The translations under genes were made by a program, and so were the position numbers. 64,000 nt of DNA from an uncultured Verrucomicrobia subdivision 3 bacterium (lineage in GTDB: Bacteria; Verrucomicrobiota; Verrucomicrobiia; Limisphaerales; UBA11358), in contig CAIQWB010000099.1 of the NCBI GenBank assembly GCA_903875465.1, positions 124,001 through 188,000 on the forward strand, read 5' to 3'. How positions within the stretch are numbered: the stretch's first letter is position 1; the number at the start of each line of letters is the position of its first letter. The notes beneath the pieces were generated by a model. It was given only the letters and a program-made list of their open reading frames with translations, did not search any database and had not been told where the DNA came from. Below, piece by piece: positions 9,617-19,866 of the stretch.

Positions 9617-9623
<7 letters not shown>
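9084..9623 (+). CDS. DoxX-like small membrane protein
   Basis: The 179-residue protein has four predicted transmembrane segments. One is near the start (LAFLVLRLWLGPRALLAGVEKYS) and three are in the second half, with a soluble loop of about 60 residues between. The pattern resembles DoxX/DoxD-type proteins, which sit beside oxidoreductases and are sometimes linked to quinone-dependent sulfur or redox chemistry. The stop overlaps the start of the next oxidoreductase gene by 7 bp, so translation is probably coupled. It may link the exported dehydrogenase to the membrane. That function is inference. Confidence 0.65.
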
Positions 9624-10948
<1,325 letters not shown>

Positions 10949-10970
10949 AATTGACCAACCCATTACTGAT

Positions 10971-11639
10971 ATGAAGCGCAATTATTCCTTTCCCGCCATG
11001 GCCGCCGTCTGTGCCTGCGTCCTGCAAGCCGTGCATGCCGACAACTTGGTGCCGTTGAAAACGGAACTGCCGCCGCCGTTGTTTGTGGGCACCCCGGTGC
11101 CGATCAAGCTGCCCAATCTGGAACCGGCTCACGAAGGCAAGCGGCCGGATTTTCTGGTGCCGGCGGGCACGGTGAACCTGGCCAAGGGCAAGAAGGTGAC
11201 CTCCAGCGACAGTGATCCGGTTACCGGCACGCTGGATTTGGTGACCGACGGGGACAAGGCTGGTGACGAGGGTTCCTGGGTGGAACTGGGACCCGCCAAG
11301 CAATGGGTGCAAATTGATCTGGCGGCCGAGGGCACGCTGTCGGCGATTATTGTCTGGCATTTCCATCAGCAGGCGCGGGTTTATCTGGGTGTGGTGGTGC
11401 AAGTTTCTGATGACCCGACCTTCAAGACCGGGGTCACGACGCTGTTTAACAACGACGCCAACAACGATCTGGGTTTTGGCGCGGGCAAGGATTACGCGTA
11501 CATCGAAACCAACGAGGGCAAATTGATTGATGCCAAGGGTGTGAAGGGCCGTTACGTCCGCCTTTACAGCAACGGCAACACCACCAATAAACTCAATCAT
11601 TACATCGAGGTCGAAGTATTTGGCAAACCTGCCGCCTAA
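10971..11639 (+). CDS. Secreted discoidin/F5-8-type-C-like domain protein
   Basis: ATG 10971 gives 222 residues with a short signal peptide (MKRNYSFPAMAAVCACVLQAVHA). The remainder resembles a galactose-binding-like beta sandwich: NLAKGKKVTSSD, then VTDGDK, WVQIDLAAEGTLSAIIVWHF, and a terminal GRYVRLYSNGNT with HYIEVEVFG. These are the landmarks of coagulation factor 5/8 C (discoidin) domains, which bind carbohydrate. It follows the second oxidoreductase by 22 bp, so it is probably its operon partner and may hold a glycan substrate at the surface. Its end overlaps the next gene by 20 bp. Confidence 0.75.
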   Translation: MKRNYSFPAMAAVCACVLQAVHADNLVPLKTELPPPLFVGTPVPIKLPNLEPAHEGKRPDFLVPAGTVNLAKGKKVTSSDSDPVTGTLDLVTDGDKAGDEGSWVELGPAKQWVQIDLAAEGTLSAIIVWHFHQQARVYLGVVVQVSDDPTFKTGVTTLFNNDANNDLGFGAGKDYAYIETNEGKLIDAKGVKGRYVRLYSNGNTTNKLNHYIEVEVFGKPAA

Positions 11640-13170
11640 ATTAGTCTGGCTGCTGTTTCTTGGCCTCACCGGTTTGGCGCTGGTGATCCGGTTGCCCGGC
11701 GCGGCTGGGCGGCCCATGCACACGGATGAGGCGATTAATGCCTATATCACCGGCCATCTGCTGGCGGGCGGAACCTACCAATATGATCCCCGGGACCGCC
11801 ATGGTCCCATCCTCTATGCGGTGGCGGTGCCCATCGCCCGGCTGGCGGGGGCGAAAAATCTGGCGGGCCTGACCGAGACCACGCTGCGCCTGGGGCCCAT
11901 TCTTGCCGGTTCGCTGACCATCCTGCTGTTTGGCTTGCTGGTGCCGGAACTGGGCTGGGCGGTGGCTTTGCTGGCGGCTTTTCTTTGGGCGGTGTGTCCT
12001 TTGCCAATTTATTACAGCCGCTATTTCATCCATGAAACGCTGTTTGTGGCGGCGAACCTGGGGTTGCTGGCGGCGGGGTGGCAATGGCTAAAAACCGGTT
12101 CTTTGAGGGCTGGGATCTTGACTGGTTTTTGGGCGGCACTCATGATTGCAGGGAAGGAGACCGCGGTGCTCAATTTAGCCGCGGCTGGTGCGGCCGGGGG
12201 TTGGTGGGTCTTGCGTCAGCGTTTTGGGCGGAACATTTTGCGACCGCGGTTGTTTGCGGTTTCGGGAGGTTTTATCGGCCAGCCGGCGCGCCGTCCCCGG
12301 CTGGAAATCAACGAAGCCTCCCACTTCATTCGCTGGCTGGGGGCGGGCCTCGGTTTGGTGGTCCTCGTTAGCTTCATCGTTCTCTTTTATACCTGGGGTG
12401 GCCACAACCGGGATGGTTTGACCGACCTCTTCCGTTCTTTGCCCCGTTTCGTAGCCCGGGCGGGTGGCGAGGGGCATGCCAAACCCTGGTGGTATTACCT
12501 GCAATTGCTGGGCGGGGGCTGGTCGGGCTGGGCGCTGGGGTTATTGTCGGTCGCCGGGGTGTTGGCGGCCATCAAAGGGGGGAGTGCCGGCGGCTTGTCG
12601 GCCTGGGTGGTTTATGGACTGGTCATCGCCCTTATTTACAGCGTCATTCCCTATAAAACCCCCTGGCTGGCCCTCAATTTATTTCTGCCGATGGTCGTGC
12701 TGGCGGCGGCGGGAGCGCTGGCATTATGGGAACTGGCCTCGGAACTCACCCAAACCCAGGGCGCACGACCTGCCTTGCTGGCGGGCGGGGTGCTGTTGCT
12801 GTTCCTTGTGGGACACGATGTGCGGCGGCGCGTCTTTCTGCTGCCTGCCGATGAGCGGAATCCCTATGCCTATGCGCACACCGGCGAGGATCTGTCGCGA
12901 CTGCCGGAACGGCTCCACAAAATCGCCGGCCCGCAAAGCACGCTGGCCGTGATTTCTGCCGATCCCTGGCCGCTGCCCTGGTATTTGCGTCGCTTTCCGC
13001 GGGTGGGTTACTGGCAGCCGGGGCAAAATCCCGGCCGGGCGAATTTGTACCTGACGTCACCCGAGGCGGCGGAACGTTTGAACGGCCTGACGGGGCACTG
13101 GCGGCCGGAATATTTTGGCGTGCGGCCGGGGGTGCTGCTGATTTTATGGACCCCGTTGCCCGCCCGTTAG
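11620..13170 (+). CDS. Agl23-like (TIGR03663) membrane glycosyltransferase, GT39-like
   Basis: The 516-residue protein begins at a TTG inside the 3' end of the discoidin gene. No ATG precedes the conserved N-terminus. The first periplasmic loop has HTDEAINAYITGHLLAGG and then YDPRDRHGPILY, the landmarks of the TIGR03663 'flippase-associated' family, a relative of dolichyl-phosphate-mannose protein mannosyltransferases. The Asp-Glu pair is the expected catalytic or metal site. About ten to twelve transmembrane helices follow, and the C-terminus is soluble. It should move sugars from a lipid carrier on the periplasmic side of the inner membrane. The acceptor is unknown. Confidence 0.82.
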   Translation: MANLPPKLVWLLFLGLTGLALVIRLPGAAGRPMHTDEAINAYITGHLLAGGTYQYDPRDRHGPILYAVAVPIARLAGAKNLAGLTETTLRLGPILAGSLTILLFGLLVPELGWAVALLAAFLWAVCPLPIYYSRYFIHETLFVAANLGLLAAGWQWLKTGSLRAGILTGFWAALMIAGKETAVLNLAAAGAAGGWWVLRQRFGRNILRPRLFAVSGGFIGQPARRPRLEINEASHFIRWLGAGLGLVVLVSFIVLFYTWGGHNRDGLTDLFRSLPRFVARAGGEGHAKPWWYYLQLLGGGWSGWALGLLSVAGVLAAIKGGSAGGLSAWVVYGLVIALIYSVIPYKTPWLALNLFLPMVVLAAAGALALWELASELTQTQGARPALLAGGVLLLFLVGHDVRRRVFLLPADERNPYAYAHTGEDLSRLPERLHKIAGPQSTLAVISADPWPLPWYLRRFPRVGYWQPGQNPGRANLYLTSPEAAERLNGLTGHWRPEYFGVRPGVLLILWTPLPAR

Positions 13171-14052
13171 GTGGCTATGATTCACATTCATAATCATCAT
13201 GCGATGGCGACGATTTTCCAGGTCCGGCTGGCCGGGGAAGAGGCCACCTATGCGGCGCAGGCCGCCCGGGCTTTGTTTGATGAGGCCGACCGCCTGGAAG
13301 GATGGCTGAGCCGCTTCAAGGCGAGCAGTGACATTAGCGCCATTGCCCGGCTGCAGCCCGGTGAAACCCTGCGCCTGAATGAGGCCACCTGCGAATGTCT
13401 GGCCCTGGCCCGGGAAATGGAGCTGGCCACCGAGGGGACCTTCTCGATCACGGCCGCCGCCCGGCAAACGCAACCGGAGCCGCCGCAATGGACATTGGAT
13501 CCCGGGCAGCGCCTGATTCGTTGTGAGGCCGGCCGGCTGGAGTTTGATCTGGGGGCCATCGGCAAGGGTTTTGCGCTGGACCGGATGGCCCTGGAGCTGG
13601 CGGATTGGGAGTGTCCGGCGTTTTTATTGGTTGCGGGTGGGAGCAGCATCCTGGCCGGCGAGCCGCCGGCGGGTATCCCGGGCTGGTCGGTGGGACTGGG
13701 GGAGGACAATAGCGAGCCCCGGCAGTGGTTGAAAAAGGGTTCGCTCAGCGGCTCGGGAGTGGCGGTGAAAGGGCATCATATCCTGGATCCACGCACGGGC
13801 GAGCCCGCCAAACTGCGTGACCGCGCGTGGGCAATGAGTCCCAGCGCCGCGGTTTCGGATGCTTTGTCCACGGCTTTCATGGTGCTGACGGAGCCGGAAA
13901 TTAACCGGATCATGCGCGGGCGGAACGAGTGGCAGGCCTTTCTAAATGACGACGGCAAGTGGCGTCAGCTCGACCCGGGCGGGCAACTGGCATTTGGGGG
14001 GCTGGCCCCCGAGACGATGTCCGGGGAACGTGCGTCTGGCAATTTGCCGTGA
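13171..14052 (+). CDS. apbE: FAD:protein FMN transferase
   Basis: The GTG at 13171 directly follows the upstream stop, and an ATG at 13177 is the alternative start. The 293-residue protein has the ApbE landmarks in order: RLEGWLSRF near the start, FDLGAIGKGFALDR, FLLVAGGSSILAG, HHILDPRTGEPA and the Mg-site segment AVSDALSTAFMVL. ApbE moves FMN from FAD onto a Thr of membrane redox proteins such as NqrB/C or RnfG. Unlike many homologues it has no lipoprotein signal or N-terminal membrane anchor, so it may act in the cytoplasm. No obvious flavin acceptor gene is nearby. Confidence 0.9.
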   Translation: MAMIHIHNHHAMATIFQVRLAGEEATYAAQAARALFDEADRLEGWLSRFKASSDISAIARLQPGETLRLNEATCECLALAREMELATEGTFSITAAARQTQPEPPQWTLDPGQRLIRCEAGRLEFDLGAIGKGFALDRMALELADWECPAFLLVAGGSSILAGEPPAGIPGWSVGLGEDNSEPRQWLKKGSLSGSGVAVKGHHILDPRTGEPAKLRDRAWAMSPSAAVSDALSTAFMVLTEPEINRIMRGRNEWQAFLNDDGKWRQLDPGGQLAFGGLAPETMSGERASGNLP

Positions 14053-14078
14053 CTGCCGTGACCCGGCAGTTTCGCCCC

Positions 14079-14094
14079 GGCACCGGCAGGTGCC
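14079..14094. repeat. Small inverted repeat between apbE and pheA
   Basis: GGCACC pairs with GGTGCC around a 4-nt GGCA loop. It lies in the 97-bp gap upstream of the pheA GTG start and is not followed by a T-run. It could be a weak transcription end or an untranslated-region hairpin. Confidence 0.3.
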
Positions 14095-14149
14095 GCCAAC
14101 CAGTAAACTAGTTTGATTCTTTCAGGGTTCTTTAGCATTCTGCTCGCTA

Positions 14150-15211
14150 GTGAACATCTCCGAACATCGTCAGGCCATTGATCAACTGGACACCCAGATC
14201 GTCCGGTTGCTCAATGAACGGACGCAACATGTGCTGGCCATTGGCGACATCAAGCTCAAGGCGGGCGAGGAAATTTATGCGCCGCACCGGGAGCGCGCGG
14301 TGTTTGAGCGCATTTGCCAGCGGAATGAGGGGCCGATTAAGAATGACCAGTTGCGGTCGATTTACCGGGAGATCATGTCCAGCGCCCTGGCGCTGGAAAA
14401 AACCATGACCATCGCCTATCTGGGGCCGGAGGCGACCTTCACCCACCAGGCGGCCATCCGGCGCTTTGGGTCGAGCCTGAATTACGCCGCGCAAAAAACG
14501 ATTGGGGATGTGTTCACCGAGGTGAGCAAACACCGCGCGGATTACGGCGTGGTGCCGGTGGAGAATTCGACCGAGGGGGTGGTGACCCACACGCTGGACA
14601 TGTTTGTGGACAGCGAGCTTAAAATCGTGTCGCAAATTGTCCTGCGCGTGCAACAGTGTTTGATGAGCAACACGCCGCGCGAGAAGATCAAAAAGCTGTT
14701 CGTGCATCCGCAATCCCTGGCCCAGTGCCGGGCTTGGATTCAGGCGCAGCTGCCGAAAGTGGAAATTGTGGAGACCTCCTCCAATGCCCGTTCGGCGGAA
14801 CTTGCCGCCGCGGAAAAAGGCGCCGCCGCCCTGGGCGGCGCGCTGGCCGCGGATAAATATCAATTGCAAATCCTGGAGCAGGACATTCAGGACAACGCGG
14901 CCAATGCCACCCGCTTTTTGGTGCTGGGCCGCGCGTGCAGTCCGCCCACCGGCGATGACCGGACGAGCTTGATGATCAGCGTGGCGGACAAGGCCGGCGC
15001 GTTGCACCAGGCGATCGCGGCCTTTCGCCGGCACAAAATTAATTTAACGAAAATCGAGTCGCGGCCGAGCAAGCGCAAAGCCTGGGAATATTTCTTTTTC
15101 ATTGACTGCGCCGGGCATTGCCAGGATGAAAAGGTGGCCAAAGCCATCGAATTGCTGGGGCGCCAGTGTAATTTCGTAAAAATCCTCGGATCGTATCCCA
15201 ACACCGAATAA
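14150..15211 (+). CDS. pheA: Bifunctional chorismate mutase / prephenate dehydratase (P-protein)
   Basis: The 353-residue protein starts at GTG 14150. Residues 1-85 form an AroQ-type chorismate mutase helix bundle (HRQAIDQLDTQIVRLLNER, then a conserved Lys in IKLKAGE). Residues 86-265 form the prephenate dehydratase (TIAYLGPEATFTHQAA, PVENSTEGVV, and NATRFLVLGR with the catalytic Thr-Arg-Phe). A C-terminal ACT domain from about 268 contains GALHQAI and the ESRPSK motif used for phenylalanine feedback. It makes phenylpyruvate in phenylalanine synthesis. It leads a close gene string that continues with the GYF/cNMP protein and kdsD. Confidence 0.95.
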   Translation: MNISEHRQAIDQLDTQIVRLLNERTQHVLAIGDIKLKAGEEIYAPHRERAVFERICQRNEGPIKNDQLRSIYREIMSSALALEKTMTIAYLGPEATFTHQAAIRRFGSSLNYAAQKTIGDVFTEVSKHRADYGVVPVENSTEGVVTHTLDMFVDSELKIVSQIVLRVQQCLMSNTPREKIKKLFVHPQSLAQCRAWIQAQLPKVEIVETSSNARSAELAAAEKGAAALGGALAADKYQLQILEQDIQDNAANATRFLVLGRACSPPTGDDRTSLMISVADKAGALHQAIAAFRRHKINLTKIESRPSKRKAWEYFFFIDCAGHCQDEKVAKAIELLGRQCNFVKILGSYPNTE

Positions 15212-15230
15212 CCCCCAACCCCCTGCCATC

Positions 15231-15944
15231 ATGGAAACCAACCCGCCACCCACCGACTATTTTATTTGGGGCATTGATTACGCGACCTATGGTCCGGTGC
15301 CGTTGCCCACACTGATCGAATGGATCAAAGACGAGCGGGTGTTTGCGGAAACCTGGGTTTATGCCCGGGCCGAGAATGTCTGGCGGCAGGCGAAGGACAC
15401 TACCGAACTGCGCGCTGAATTTAAAACGGCGGGCGCGGCGGCAACGACGGAACCCGCCACCACGGGCAACGGCATCAAGCCTGGTTCACTCCGCCGCATC
15501 AAGATTTTGGCGGGGATGAATGACTTGCAACTGGCCCATTTGGTCCAGTATTTGGAACCGCTCAAAGTCTTGCAATGGGCGTGTGTGTGCAAGCAAGGGG
15601 ACATTGGCGATGGCATGTATCTGGTGCTGGGCGGGGAATTGCGGGCCCGCTTGATGACCAATGGGCAGGAAACCATTCTGGCGACTTTTGAGGCGGGCGA
15701 GTTTTTTGGGGACATGGCGCTGTTTGACCGCGGGCCGCGGTCGGCCGATGTGATGGCCAACCAGGACAGCTTACTCTTTAAAATGTCCGTGAACAATTTT
15801 GAGCGGCTGATCAAGGATGCGCCGGCCCTGGCCACGCCGTTTTTGCAAGCGGCTGCCCGAACCCTCTCCGCCCGCATTCGGGCAGACAACAAGCGTCTTG
15901 GCCGGCTGACCCAGCAATTTTCCTCCAGCAGCGACCACCCCTGA
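15231..15944 (+). CDS. GYF_2-like and cyclic-nucleotide-binding domain protein
   Basis: The 237-residue protein has two parts. Residues about 8-60 (YFIWGIDYATYGPVPLPTL, then a Trp-rich segment) fit the GYF_2 fold. From about residue 90 to 215 there is a CRP-type cyclic-nucleotide-binding beta barrel with GDIGDGMYLVLGGELRARL and a FFGDMALFDRGPRSADV phosphate-binding cassette that keeps the Gly, Glu-like and Arg positions loosely. No DNA-binding helix-turn-helix follows, so it is probably a sensor or adaptor. It sits 19 bp after pheA and 2 bp before kdsD. The partner bound by the GYF part is unknown. Confidence 0.78.
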   Translation: METNPPPTDYFIWGIDYATYGPVPLPTLIEWIKDERVFAETWVYARAENVWRQAKDTTELRAEFKTAGAAATTEPATTGNGIKPGSLRRIKILAGMNDLQLAHLVQYLEPLKVLQWACVCKQGDIGDGMYLVLGGELRARLMTNGQETILATFEAGEFFGDMALFDRGPRSADVMANQDSLLFKMSVNNFERLIKDAPALATPFLQAAARTLSARIRADNKRLGRLTQQFSSSSDHP

Positions 15945-15946
15945 GC

Positions 15947-16987
15947 GTGCCAGCCGCCCAAACCCCGTCAACCCACCGCCGACTGTTGAAATCCGAGACT
16001 CCCCCGCCGCCCAGCGTGAATCACCTCGCCAAAGCCCGCGAGGTCTTTGACATTGAACTCGCCGCGCTTAAGGCGGTGCGCGGGCAACTGGACGAGGTTT
16101 TCAACGCGGTCGTTGAGGCGGTGGTGGCCACCCTCCAGCGCCGCGGCAAGATCATCATCGTGGGCATCGGCAAATCCGGCAACGTCGGCCGGAAAATCGC
16201 CGCCACCCTTACCAGCACGGGATCGACCAGCGTGGTGTTGGACAGCGTGGATGCCCTGCACGGCGATTTGGGCGTGGTCAGTGACGGCGATTTGATCCTG
16301 GCCCTCAGTTATTCGGGTGAATCCGAAGAGTTGTTGAATTTACTGCCGGCGCTCAAACGTTTCTCCGTCCAGTTCGTGGCCTTCACGGGCAACGCCAAAT
16401 CCACCTTGGCACGGCACAGCGACTGGGTGCTCAATCTCAAGGTGCCGCAGGAGGCGTGTCCCTTCAATTTGGCCCCCACCTCCAGCACCACGGCGATGCT
16501 GGTGATGGGGGATGCCCTGGCCATGGCGGTGTTGCAGGCGCGCGGTTTCAAACAAAGTGATTTTGCCAAGTACCATCCCTCCGGGTCCATTGGCCGGGCG
16601 TTGTTGCTCAAAGTGGGGGACATCATGCGGACCGGTCCGCGCAATGCCGTGGCGCGCGAGGATGTAACGGTCAAGGAAGCCCTGCTGGTGATGACCAGCG
16701 CCCGTTCCGGGTGCCTGAGCGTGGTGAACCAGAGCGGCAAGCTCACGGGTATATTTACCGATGGCGATTTCCGCCGGCACCTGGTGGTCAATGAACAACT
16801 GCTGGCCGAGCCCTTGCGGAGCGTGATGACCCCCCGGCCTTTGAGTGTGCGGGATGACGCTCTGGCCGTGGAGGCGCTGAAAGTATTTAACGAGCATAAC
16901 ATCGACGATTTGATTGTGGTCAATGCCCGCCGTGAACCGGTCGGCCTGGTGGACTTGCAGGATCTGCCCAAGTTGAAAATTGTTTAA
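15947..16987 (+). CDS. kdsD: Arabinose-5-phosphate isomerase (KdsD/KpsF/GutQ family)
   Basis: The GTG start at 15947 follows the previous stop by 2 bp. The 346 residues comprise an SIS domain (GIGKSGNVGRKIAATL, LSYSGESEE, FNLAPTSSTTAMLVMGDALA, and KYHPSGSIGR with the catalytic His) and two CBS domains from about residue 220. It converts ribulose 5-phosphate to arabinose 5-phosphate, the first step to Kdo in LPS inner core, and with hldD elsewhere in the window it supports a Gram-negative LPS. The N-terminal 25 residues are Pro/Ser-rich and probably unstructured. Confidence 0.93.
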   Translation: MPAAQTPSTHRRLLKSETPPPPSVNHLAKAREVFDIELAALKAVRGQLDEVFNAVVEAVVATLQRRGKIIIVGIGKSGNVGRKIAATLTSTGSTSVVLDSVDALHGDLGVVSDGDLILALSYSGESEELLNLLPALKRFSVQFVAFTGNAKSTLARHSDWVLNLKVPQEACPFNLAPTSSTTAMLVMGDALAMAVLQARGFKQSDFAKYHPSGSIGRALLLKVGDIMRTGPRNAVAREDVTVKEALLVMTSARSGCLSVVNQSGKLTGIFTDGDFRRHLVVNEQLLAEPLRSVMTPRPLSVRDDALAVEALKVFNEHNIDDLIVVNARREPVGLVDLQDLPKLKIV

Positions 16988-16995
16988 GCGCGGCC

Positions 16996-17187
16996 ATGAG
17001 TGTTAAGCTGGAATTTCAACCGGAGCTGGTCTGCACCGGCTGTGGCCAGGCCGGGGCCTTTGCCCTGGGGGACGGAGGCTGGTGTGCGGAGTGCTATGCG
17101 GAAGTGAGTTCCAGTTGTGCCGGTGGCGGCCAGGAGGCCGGGGACAACTCGGGAGCAGCATCGACATCACCCCCGGGAATCCGCTAA
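16996..17187 (+). CDS. Small zinc-ribbon-like hypothetical protein
   Basis: This 63-residue frame starts 8 bp after kdsD. It has CTGC at residues 13-16 and CAEC about 15 residues later, a plausible four-cysteine zinc knuckle, and then a low-complexity Ser/Gly/Ala tail. Position and cysteine spacing support a real small protein, but no family is recognised. Confidence 0.5.
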   Translation: MSVKLEFQPELVCTGCGQAGAFALGDGGWCAECYAEVSSSCAGGGQEAGDNSGAASTSPPGIR

Positions 17188-17257
17188 GCTGGGGCGTGTT
17201 GTTTGAAGATTCCATTCGCGCACGAACCGCCCCCGGCTGGTCCGTTTTCTTGGGGCC

Positions 17258-18154
17258 ATGAACTGGGTGGCCGCCAGTCTGCTTTCCGCCCTGTTTCTGG
17301 GCGTCTATGAACTTTGCACCAAACATGCGGTGCGGGCCAACTCGGTGGTGCCGGTCTTGTTTTTCAGCACCCTCACGGCCGCCCTGGTCTGGCTGGGGTT
17401 GTTATCCGTGCAAGGCTGGGTGCCCGGCCTGCTGCCGCCGGCCCTGGTGCCGGACTCCCTGACGTGGACCCAGCATGGACAATTATTATTCAAGTCGATG
17501 CTGGTCGCTTCCTCCTGGGTTTTCACCTATCTGGCGGTCAAGCATCTGCCTTTGTCCCTGGGTTCGCCCATCCGGGCAACCAGCCCGTTATGGACGCTCG
17601 CGGGAGCCCTTCTGATATTAGGCGAACGACCGACCAAACTCGAAATGCTGGGGGTGGTCACCACCCTGTTGTCCTTTCTCGGTTTATCGGTGGCCGGCCA
17701 GCGGGAGGGGGTGCATTTTCATCGGAACAAATGGGTCGGGTACATTCTCATTGGCACTCTGCTGGGAGCGGCGAGCGGTCTCTACGACAAGTACTTACTG
17801 GCCCGGCAGCATTTTAGCGTGCCCACGGTGCAGGCCTGGTTCTCCCTTTATCTTTGCCTGTGCTTTCTGCCCGTGATGATTGGCTGGCGGGAACGCTGGT
17901 GGTCGCGCGGACCCTTTCAATGGCGCTGGAGCATTCCCTTGATTGCCCTGGCCCTGCTGGTCTCCGATTACATTTATTTTAGCGCGTTGCATGACCCTGC
18001 CTCGCTGGTGTCCCTGGTGATGAGTCTGCGCCGGGGCAGTACCCTGGTGGCCTTTGCTGGAGGGGTATTCTTGTTTGGCGAGCGCAACCCGTGGCAAAAA
18101 CTGCCGGCGGTCCTGGGGATTCTGGCGGGCATGGCCCTGACCATGCTTGGCTAA
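17258..18154 (+). CDS. EamA/DMT-superfamily transporter
   Basis: The 298-residue protein has ten hydrophobic helices in two repeated halves, as in EamA (DUF6) transporters. One half ends with SPIRATSPLWTLAGALLILGE and the other with SLRRGSTLVAFAGGVFLFGE, the matching loop-helix signature that marks the internal duplication. Such carriers export or import small metabolites. The substrate cannot be inferred. Its stop overlaps the end of the convergent Yip1-family gene by 4 bp. Confidence 0.85.
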   Translation: MNWVAASLLSALFLGVYELCTKHAVRANSVVPVLFFSTLTAALVWLGLLSVQGWVPGLLPPALVPDSLTWTQHGQLLFKSMLVASSWVFTYLAVKHLPLSLGSPIRATSPLWTLAGALLILGERPTKLEMLGVVTTLLSFLGLSVAGQREGVHFHRNKWVGYILIGTLLGAASGLYDKYLLARQHFSVPTVQAWFSLYLCLCFLPVMIGWRERWWSRGPFQWRWSIPLIALALLVSDYIYFSALHDPASLVSLVMSLRRGSTLVAFAGGVFLFGERNPWQKLPAVLGILAGMALTMLG

Positions 18155-18786
18155 TTGCCGATCAGATCAATAATGCTGCGCCCCAGGAAGCTGTGCGCAA
18201 AGCCCGCGTTGCCCTCCAGATACATCGCCGTGATCACCCGCACCAGGCAGGTGGCCAAAAGCAGCATGAAGGCACTGGACAGAAACAGGCCAAAGGCATG
18301 GGTCGGATCCGGCAGCAAAAAACGCGGCAGGCCGTCATAAAGCACCCAGATGGAGAGAACGATGCCAATGGCCCAGGGAATATACGGACTCATGGCCGGA
18401 AACACATCCAGCAGGCGGAGCAAAAACAGCGGGCTTAAACTGCAGACCACCACAGTGAGGGAACGGAGGTAGGTATACGTTTCCCGGCAATGATGGGTGC
18501 GGCCCATCACTTGCAGGAGTTTGGCGCTGATCAGGATCATCACCAGGTTTAAGACGGACTGGATGATCTCATACGCGATGGCATGATTGAGGGAAAAAGC
18601 GCGGTTGTCGTGAAACGCCGGCTGCCACTTGCCCCAGTGGACCAGTCCCCAGCCTTCCAGGCCGGCGGTAATGACCATCATCGGCACCAAGCGCAGGAAA
18701 AAAACCCGGGCCAGCCCGGGGTTTTGCAGGGCCAGCCGGTCCCAGGCGGGCGCTCCCTCAAACATGAAAATGAAAGCCTGGAACAT
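18151..18786 (-). CDS. Yip1-family integral membrane protein
   Basis: The 211-residue protein starts at ATG 18786. It has a soluble start and then five or six hydrophobic helices with a hydrophilic loop (TYTYLRSLTVVVCSLSPLFL), as in the Yip1/DUF1282 group found in many bacteria with unknown function. It ends 4 bp inside the convergent EamA gene and lies 81 bp after the squalene/phytoene synthase gene on the same strand, so the two could be co-transcribed. Confidence 0.65.
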   Translation of the reverse strand: MFQAFIFMFEGAPAWDRLALQNPGLARVFFLRLVPMMVITAGLEGWGLVHWGKWQPAFHDNRAFSLNHAIAYEIIQSVLNLVMILISAKLLQVMGRTHHCRETYTYLRSLTVVVCSLSPLFLLRLLDVFPAMSPYIPWAIGIVLSIWVLYDGLPRFLLPDPTHAFGLFLSSAFMLLLATCLVRVITAMYLEGNAGFAHSFLGRSIIDLIGN

Positions 18787-18867
18787 AAGTCAAACATGCT
18801 AAACCATTTGTCGAGCCTGCGCAAGTTGCAATCCGGGCCGGTTAGCGGTGCATCGGTGCGGCGAGAT

Positions 18868-19866
18868 TCAACGCAGCAATTTCTGCCAGGTGCCGGGAAA
18901 GGGATAAAATACCACGGATCGCAGCAGCATGCCCCGCACCTCGCGCCGCGACATTTTCACCCGCTGCCGGAGTTCCGCGCCCCGGGCCGCCCGTAATTTT
19001 GCAATGGTTGGCATGCCGATCAAAATCGGCCAGGCACAGCCTAACCGGACCCGCACACAACGGCGGGGCAGGGTGTTGGTGTAATGCCAGCCGGCCCGCA
19101 AATGGGCCTCGGCCTGGTCCAGGTAATGATGGAATAGCGGCAGGAAACGGCCTTCATTTTCCGGCAACCAGAGGGTCTCCGGGCTTAAGCCGGCGGCCGT
19201 CAGGGTGGTCCGGGGCAGGTAGCAGCGCCCCTGGCCAAGGTCGCCGGGCAAATCCCGGAGGATGTTCACCAGTTGGAGTCCTTTGCCAAAGCGAATGCCC
19301 TCTGCCAGCAGTTGCGCCGCATCCAGCGGCGCTTGGGGAAAGAGATGGGCGCGGCAGATGCGGGTCCAGAATTCCCCCACACAGCCTGCCACCCGGTAGG
19401 TGTAATCATCCAGTTCCGCATCCGTGGCCAGGGTGATGATGTGCTGCCCGCCCGCGCCGGCAAACCGCCGTAAATCCAGTTCCTGCCCGCTCGTGATCAC
19501 CTCCAGCACACTGCGTACCAAGGCCAAATCCGCCGGGTCTAGTTCGCCCAGCAAGGCCAGACTGGCTTCCACCTTCTCCAGCAGCACCCGCTCCGCCGGC
19601 AACCCCTGCTGCCGGGCTAATTCTTGGAAATTTAGGACAGTGTCCGTCCGACCCGCAATCCGCTCCGCCAAAGATTGGAGCGCCGCCAGGCGTTGGTCCA
19701 CCGGCAAAATGTCGGTGTCCGCAAGGGTGTCCGTGGTGCGGGCCAGCAAATAGGCGAGTCCGATTTGCGGGCGCACCTGCTTCGGGAGCACTTGCAGCGT
19801 CAGGTAAAATGAGCGCGAAGTGGCCTTGAGCAGGTCGCCCAGTAATTCCCGCCGCGATGCGGACAT
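18868..19866 (-). CDS. Squalene/phytoene synthase family protein (HpnD-like)
   Basis: From ATG 19866 (MSASRRELLGDLLKATSRSF) the protein has 332 residues, and homology to trans-isoprenyl synthases begins at once. An ATG 27 bp earlier is possible. Longer upstream frames would overlap the divergent secreted-protein gene. The two Asp-rich motifs are DTLAD in the segment ARTTDTLADTD and the second motif in NILRDLPGDLGQG, which bind the diphosphates through Mg. The YTYRVAGCVGEFW segment is also typical. It couples two isoprenoid diphosphates head to head, giving squalene, presqualene diphosphate or phytoene. No hopanoid or carotenoid partner genes are visible here, so the product is open. Confidence 0.88.
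   Translation of the reverse strand: MSASRRELLGDLLKATSRSFYLTLQVLPKQVRPQIGLAYLLARTTDTLADTDILPVDQRLAALQSLAERIAGRTDTVLNFQELARQQGLPAERVLLEKVEASLALLGELDPADLALVRSVLEVITSGQELDLRRFAGAGGQHIITLATDAELDDYTYRVAGCVGEFWTRICRAHLFPQAPLDAAQLLAEGIRFGKGLQLVNILRDLPGDLGQGRCYLPRTTLTAAGLSPETLWLPENEGRFLPLFHHYLDQAEAHLRAGWHYTNTLPRRCVRVRLGCAWPILIGMPTIAKLRAARGAELRQRVKMSRREVRGMLLRSVVFYPFPGTWQKLLR

Noticed and set aside
18868-19866. Hopanoid or carotenoid biosynthesis cluster
   Set aside because: Only one squalene/phytoene-synthase-like gene is present, with no cyclase, desaturase or partner hpn genes nearby.
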